DNA from: Henckelia pumila | Lineage: Eukaryota > Streptophyta > Magnoliopsida > Lamiales > Gesneriaceae | NCBI RefSeq assembly: GCF_033568475.1 | Contig: NW_027331831.1 | Span: 7,688,001 to 7,752,000 of the forward strand | Reading direction: 5' to 3' | Length of the DNA stretch: 64,000 bases | In this document: positions 59,721 to 64,000 of the stretch, piece by piece | How the letters are laid out: each line of letters opens with the position of its first letter | Numbering within the stretch: the first letter of the stretch is position 1 | The notes under the pieces: generated by a model | The model's database searches: none | What the model was told of the DNA's origin: nothing | Seen by the model: only the letters and a program-made list of their open reading frames with translations | Translations under genes and position numbers: made by a program

Positions 59721-59812
59721 TGATATTCACTAAAATTTGATAGTCAGAATCCGATTCAAGCCCAAAGCTTCAAACCTGGAAACGAACCTGAAATCAAGCA
59801 AATGATATTGTT
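59721..59812 (-). mobile_element. isolated arm of the palindromic LTR-like family
   Basis: TGATATTCACTAAAATTTGA, then TTCAAACCTGGAAACGAACCTGAAATCAAGCAAAT in the same order and spacing as the left arm at 19801-19874. It stops before the GC-rich part. On the minus strand it reads as the last ~90 bp of the same LTR end. Confidence 0.75.
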
Positions 59813-60740
59813 AATCCATAATTTTAGTACAAAATATTTTAGGATTGAATTAATTGTTAATTTTATTCCTATTATGATATTTTTTAATATGAAAAACATA
59901 AGTATAATTTTTTTGTGATATATATATATATATATTATTTGAACATAAAGTAATAGATTGTAAATTGTGATTATATTGTTTTGTTCTAAATATTATTCAT
60001 ACACAGTTGAAAATTAATTTTAATGATTTATTTTTATTTTTATTTTTTGCACATTGAAATTTTAAAAATTAAAAAATATATGGAAACAATTAAAAAATCA
60101 TACATGAACAATAATAAATGATATACATATTTACAAACTCATTAGCCATATATAAATTATTATAAAGAATATAATTTTTCAAAATTAATCAAGTAAACAT
60201 AAATTATGTAAATCGTTAAAACTTATCATCGTATATTTCGGATAATATACATAATTCAAAACTTATCAATAATATATAAATTATTAAAAATAATAATATA
60301 ACATAAAATGCGGTCCAAATAGGTTAGTTCGTTTCGACCCGCTTCCGAATGGGCAGTCAAATGCACAACCCAAACCGCATTTTTTTTAGTGATATGATTG
60401 ATTGATCCGACGAGCCAAACCCAAATTGACAACTCTACGTACTTGCCAGAAAACCAAATTGTCATAATAAAACTTGTGACACCTATTTGAGGGGGAAAAA
60501 AAATTTCCCCAAAAACAAAAAATAATAGCTATTTAAATAAACATTTAATTCAAATTAATATAGCAGGCAACACATAATACAAGACATTATTAGTTGATGT
60601 AATGAATTTGAATACTTCAGCGGGTGGTTGTAGTACTACTACTAATTGGAGTTGTCTAGTGCAATATTATAATTTGACTTTCTTTAAAATATATTATTGT
60701 GCTGCTAAATCAAATAGGTAAAAGCAGGGTTGGTCTTTGT
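59813..60740. other. intergenic
   Basis: No gene was recognised. A short GC-rich patch near 60330-60430 (GACCCGCTTCCGAATGGGC, CCGACGAGCC) looks like another hAT-MITE remnant. Confidence 0.45.
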
Positions 60741-61356
60741 GAACCTGAAAGTGATATACAGATTTGTCTCTGGTGACGGTAGCTAGAGCCGTCAATTTGG
60801 GTTAGGTTCGTCGAGTCGGCCCGGTCCATCACACAATTTAAGTGGGTTGGGTTGACATTTTTTCAACCCAATAAAAGGTGGGCCTAGATGAGCCAACCCG
60901 CCAAGGCCCGCGACCCGCGCGGGTTGGCCCGTCGCGGGCTTGGAGGATTAATAATTTATTTTTATTTTTATTATGATATATGTATTTTTTAATAAAAGTT
61001 ATGAATTTTTTTTTATTAATTACTTTATATAAAATTTACACACGTGAAATCAATAATTTAAATTTTTATTAATATATTTCTATTAATATTTATTTATGAA
61101 ATGATATTTATAATTAATTATAATTTTATTTATTTATTTTTATTTGTCATTAGCCAACCCGCGGGCCGGCCCGCCTAACCCGCAACCCATCTTAGGTTGG
61201 GTTGAGTTAAGGATTTTCGGCCCGCCATCGACCCGCCAAAAAGTGGGTTTTTGGCCCGTTTGACAGCTCTACAATAATGACGATAAAAACTTGTATACGA
61301 GAACCTGAAGTGATATACTGATTTGTCTATGGTGACGATAAAAACTTGTATACGAG
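60741..61356. repeat. 55-bp tandem duplication, first unit split by a MITE
   Basis: GAACCTGAAGTGATATACTG ... GGTGACGATAAAAACTTGTA occurs intact at 61301-61355. The unit to its left is split into 60741-60778 and 61278-61300 by the element between. Confidence 0.85.
60784..61271. mobile_element. hAT-type MITE with GGCCCGCC/AACCCGC motifs
   Basis: The ends TAGAGCCGTCAA and TTTGACAGCTCTA are inverted repeats. The GC-rich flanks inside them (GGCCCGCGACCCGCGCGGGT, GCCAACCCGCGGGCCGGCCC) surround an A/T-rich centre. Flanking TGGTGACG and TAATGACG could be a decayed 8-bp duplication if the element extends a few bases beyond the termini. Confidence 0.8.
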
Positions 61357-61852
61357 TCCTCTAACTATATTTATATATTTTTTTCATTATAATTTCAAAT
61401 ACACTATCCAACAATCTAGTCATTTCTAATCTCCAGAATTGTAATTTTCTTGTAAATTCAAATTCTTCATTCTAAATGCAACATTAATTCATTTTTTCAA
61501 ATAATATATCGAAAATTCTCCTCCAAAAAATTCCAGTCATTTATTTACCTTTTGATTATGCTTCCGAAATTTTCTTTTTTCATCTTAATGCTTTCTATGT
61601 CCATCTTTGTCTGAAAACTATGAATAAACTAGTTAGGGACGTCAGGATTTCTCTCGACATAACCCCTTTGATGCATAATATTTTTTTTAAAAAAAGAGAG
61701 AAAGCGACGAAAAAAACATTAAAAAAAGAAAGGATAGAAAATCCTCTCCGGACTCTGTCCGTCATGATTATGAAAAAAAAAAACCATACATAATAAACAA
61801 TTTACAGTTATTTATAAATTGTTAAATAATATGCTTCATTCACATATACGAT

Positions 61853-62236
61853 TAGGGTTGGGTACGGTACGGTATATCGTATCAAAATATGATACCGTAT
61901 ACCGTATCGTATCATACCGATATGAAGAATTTTATACTAGTACCATACCGAATTTTCGATATGGAGAATTTTTCTATCGAATAACGTACCGGATATAAAA
62001 AAAATTCGGTATACCGAAAAAAAACTCGGTATAACGAAAAAAACCGAAATTTTTTTCGGTATACCGTGAAAAAAATTTTAAAAAAATTAATTCGGTATAC
62101 CGTAATAAAAAAATTTATATACCGTTACCGAAACCGAAAATTTCGATACGATATCCTGATTTTTCGGTATATTCGGTAAATTTTTCAGTACGATATGACA
62201 ATATTTTCGGCATTTCGGTATTTTTTCCCAGCCCTA
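61853..62236. mobile_element. MITE of the CGGTATACCG type with a 12-bp flanking repeat
   Basis: TAGGGTTGGGTACGG and the right-hand CCCAGCCCTA are inverted repeats. CACATATACGAT (61841-61852) and CATATATACGAT (62237-62248) flank it directly with one mismatch. The 384-bp interior consists of near-continuous GGTATACCG, TCGATAT and CCGAAA units. Confidence 0.85.
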
Positions 62237-62333
62237 CATATATACGATACGCCCATACCGACAATTATGACAAATCCATGTCCAAACTTGTATAGTGTTT
62301 ATCTTATATGCCCGTATTTAATCATAATCATCT

Positions 62334-62335
<2 letters not shown>

Positions 62336-62363
<28 letters not shown>
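62336..62363. repeat. (AT)n microsatellite
   Basis: About 14 units. Confidence 0.95.
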
Positions 62364-62367
<4 letters not shown>

Positions 62368-62433
62368 TTACGATCTGATTATTGCTCTTAAATCACGTCC
62401 TGAGTTTATGTGAAATTAGGTAGATTTCAACCC

Positions 62434-62564
62434 AGCATATGAGTAATATCCCAATGATAGATTTAATGTCTCTTGATTTGCCACGTCAACAATATATAAT
62501 TAATTACGCCTATATGTAAAAATACGAACCGTTGGATGCATGATTTGGGTATTACCCATATGCT
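62434..62564. mobile_element. 131-bp MITE (AGCATATGRGTAATA termini)
   Basis: AGCATATGAGTAATATCCCA at the left and TGGGTATTACCCATATGCTA at the right are inverted repeats with few mismatches. The interior is non-coding. Confidence 0.72.
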
Positions 62565-62626
62565 AAGATCTCATCTACCGTGAAAAAGATATACATCACA
62601 TAATACATCAAATGATCTCCCATGAT

Positions 62627-63456
62627 TAGGGGCGGTCCTGAGAAAAACGAGGCTCTGGGCGAAGATTGAAATATGGCTCCTTTTTCATCAATTTGAAAAG
62701 TCGAATATATATGAAAAAAATTGAATAGCATGATCAAAGTAAAAAAAAAATGTAAATCAAGAAACTGAACGTTTTACATAATTCATCAAAATTATTTATT
62801 CAACAATCAATATTATTTAAAAATCACTCTTCTAGCGTTTTTTGAAACAAAGTCATCAATTGTGTCATCGTGTGATATATCCTCCAATATGAATTTTTTG
62901 ATGCACAGGGTCGCTAAATCATTTAGTATCTCTTAACTCATTGTGGTTCTCAAATAAAATTTCAATAATTTTAATTTGGTAAAACTCCTCCCAGCTGATG
63001 CTACAGTCACATGAATATTCAGTAAAATTTGATAGGCAACCACGACCGTACGTAAGAAAAACTTTCATTTTCAATGCATACTCTAAAATTTTAATGGTTG
63101 TCCGATATTTATTTGTTTCATATGCTTCCAAAGGTAGAATATCTTGCAACATTTGTAATTATAAAAGTAGATCATTAGCATCAATATCAGACACTTCATT
63201 CTTTTTCAAAGCAAATTCAGTATTGACAAAATATTTTCTTAAATATTGACAATTAAATAACAATTCAATTCATACGGTGTCGTAAGTTTATGTTTGCTTT
63301 CATTATTTATATTTATATGTATAATATAAAATAATTATTTAGACCTCATTATATACAATAATTATGATTTAAATATATATTTATAATAAAATTTTTAAAT
63401 GTTTGGGGCCCCACCTTTGCGCGTGCCCTGCTCGCCCTGGACAAGGGCCGCCCCTG
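62627..63456 (-). mobile_element. degenerate hAT transposon with transposase remnant
   Basis: TAGGGGCGGTCCTG and GGGCCGCCCCTG are terminal inverted repeats, flanked by CCCATGAT and CTCATGAT, an 8-bp duplication with one mismatch. The minus strand between them encodes the C-terminal end of a hAT transposase. At 830 bp it is a large internal-deletion derivative. Confidence 0.85.
62824..63152 (-). pseudogene. hAT transposase C-terminal (dimerisation) domain remnant
   Basis: In one minus frame about 63010 downward, HVTVASAGRSFTKLKLLK is followed by FYLRTTMS, a stop, LNDLATLCIKKFILEDI and DDTIDDFVSKNARRV. The VTVASAxRSFSKLKLLK...LRSTM.QERLN.LA order is that of the C-terminal dimerisation domain of plant hAT transposases related to TTF/ZMYM1-type proteins. 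The upstream part survives only in another frame (PLEAYETNKYRTTIKILEYA). At least one frameshift and one stop make it a pseudogene; the DNA-binding and catalytic parts are absent. Confidence 0.82.
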
Positions 63457-63464
63457 CTCATGAT

Positions 63465-64000
63465 GTATGCTAGGGGATACCTTGGATATAATTTTATTCA
63501 TTTCATATTAAAGTTATTTTATAATATGTTATTATTTTATCTCATATTTTGTTAAAAAAATTTAAACTATATAAAATTACGGTTTTGTTTGGACATTTAT
63601 TTCAAAAATTATTTTAGTATTTTATAAGTGAAAAAAACTTAAGTATGTGTTTTAATAATATTTTTAAAAAATATTTTTGAAAAATATTTTTAAAAAAATA
63701 TTCTCCAATTATAGTTTTTAAAGAATATTCGAGAGGTATTTTTATATGTTTTTATAATGAAACTATGGAAGACAAATATGAACAACATTACTTTTAAAAT
63801 TTTAAAATGTTTTTATAGAATAACTGTCTAAACTAATATTTATTCTTAAAAGAACTTTTAAAATATTTTATAACAAGTTTTTCAAAAACACTTCTACAAA
63901 AATGTTTTGTGAATACATATCCAAAACGGAACATAAATGTTTCTTATACACTTAAATCAAGATGAACAAACACGCTTAAACTTGATGCTCAATGATTGAG
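63465..64000. other. intergenic to window end
   Basis: No gene was recognised. It is A/T-rich with many TTTTTAAAA runs. TTACGGTTTTGTTTGGACAT (about 63579) and GAATACATATCCAAAACGGA (about 63912) form a weak inverted pair that may be another MITE. Confidence 0.4.

Overview
This window is nuclear DNA from a flowering plant, very probably a eudicot. The base composition is AT-rich, and the intron-containing SBP-box and WRKY genes have typical plant splice positions. A miR156 target site is present, and the intergenic space is packed with Ty1/copia elements, hAT, Tourist-like and Stowaway-like MITEs and a tRNA-derived SINE family. An asterid origin is only a weak impression from repeat style. Nothing looks bacterial, organellar or viral.

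Ordinary genes are few. On the minus strand: a small orphan protein (8520-8873), a miR156-regulated SPL13/16-type transcription factor (10084-11481, two coding exons), a WRKY75-like group IIc factor (23339-25881, two exons split by a 1,967-bp intron), and a conserved plant protein of unknown function (53398-54144). On the plus strand: a DUF4408/DUF761 membrane protein (57979-58572). They are unrelated neighbours, not a cluster.

The rest is a record of transposition. 1-1024 is the 3' end of a copia element, followed by two solo LTRs (1148-1563 and 1833-2142), each with a 5-bp target duplication. 13.9-16.4 kb holds a Tourist-like MITE, a hAT MITE with a perfect 8-bp duplication, a SINE, two adjacent TA-flanked MITEs and a dead LINE RNase H end. 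18.1-18.6 kb resembles a TRIM. 19801-20346 is a palindromic LTR-like element. 26829-32700 is a young, nearly intact copia element with TSD ACGTT and two nonsense codons. 34589-35056 is a second perfect-TSD hAT MITE. 37081-43089 is an old minus-strand copia element of the family seen at position 1, with gag deleted. 45195-47868 is a MITE into which a 5'-truncated, internally duplicated copia element has inserted. 48337-48553 is a full SINE with a 19-bp TSD. 51.6-53.0 kb has a Stowaway-like MITE and a 1.1-kb TIR element. 60.7-63.5 kb holds two further hAT-type MITEs, a small MITE, and a hAT relic with recognisable transposase C-terminal sequence.

The most unusual structures are the palindromic LTR element (with a matching arm at 59721-59812), the in-frame 336-bp RT duplication in the nested copia element, and the MITEs whose interiors are made of short palindromic motifs. 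I found no gene system that I would call previously undescribed.
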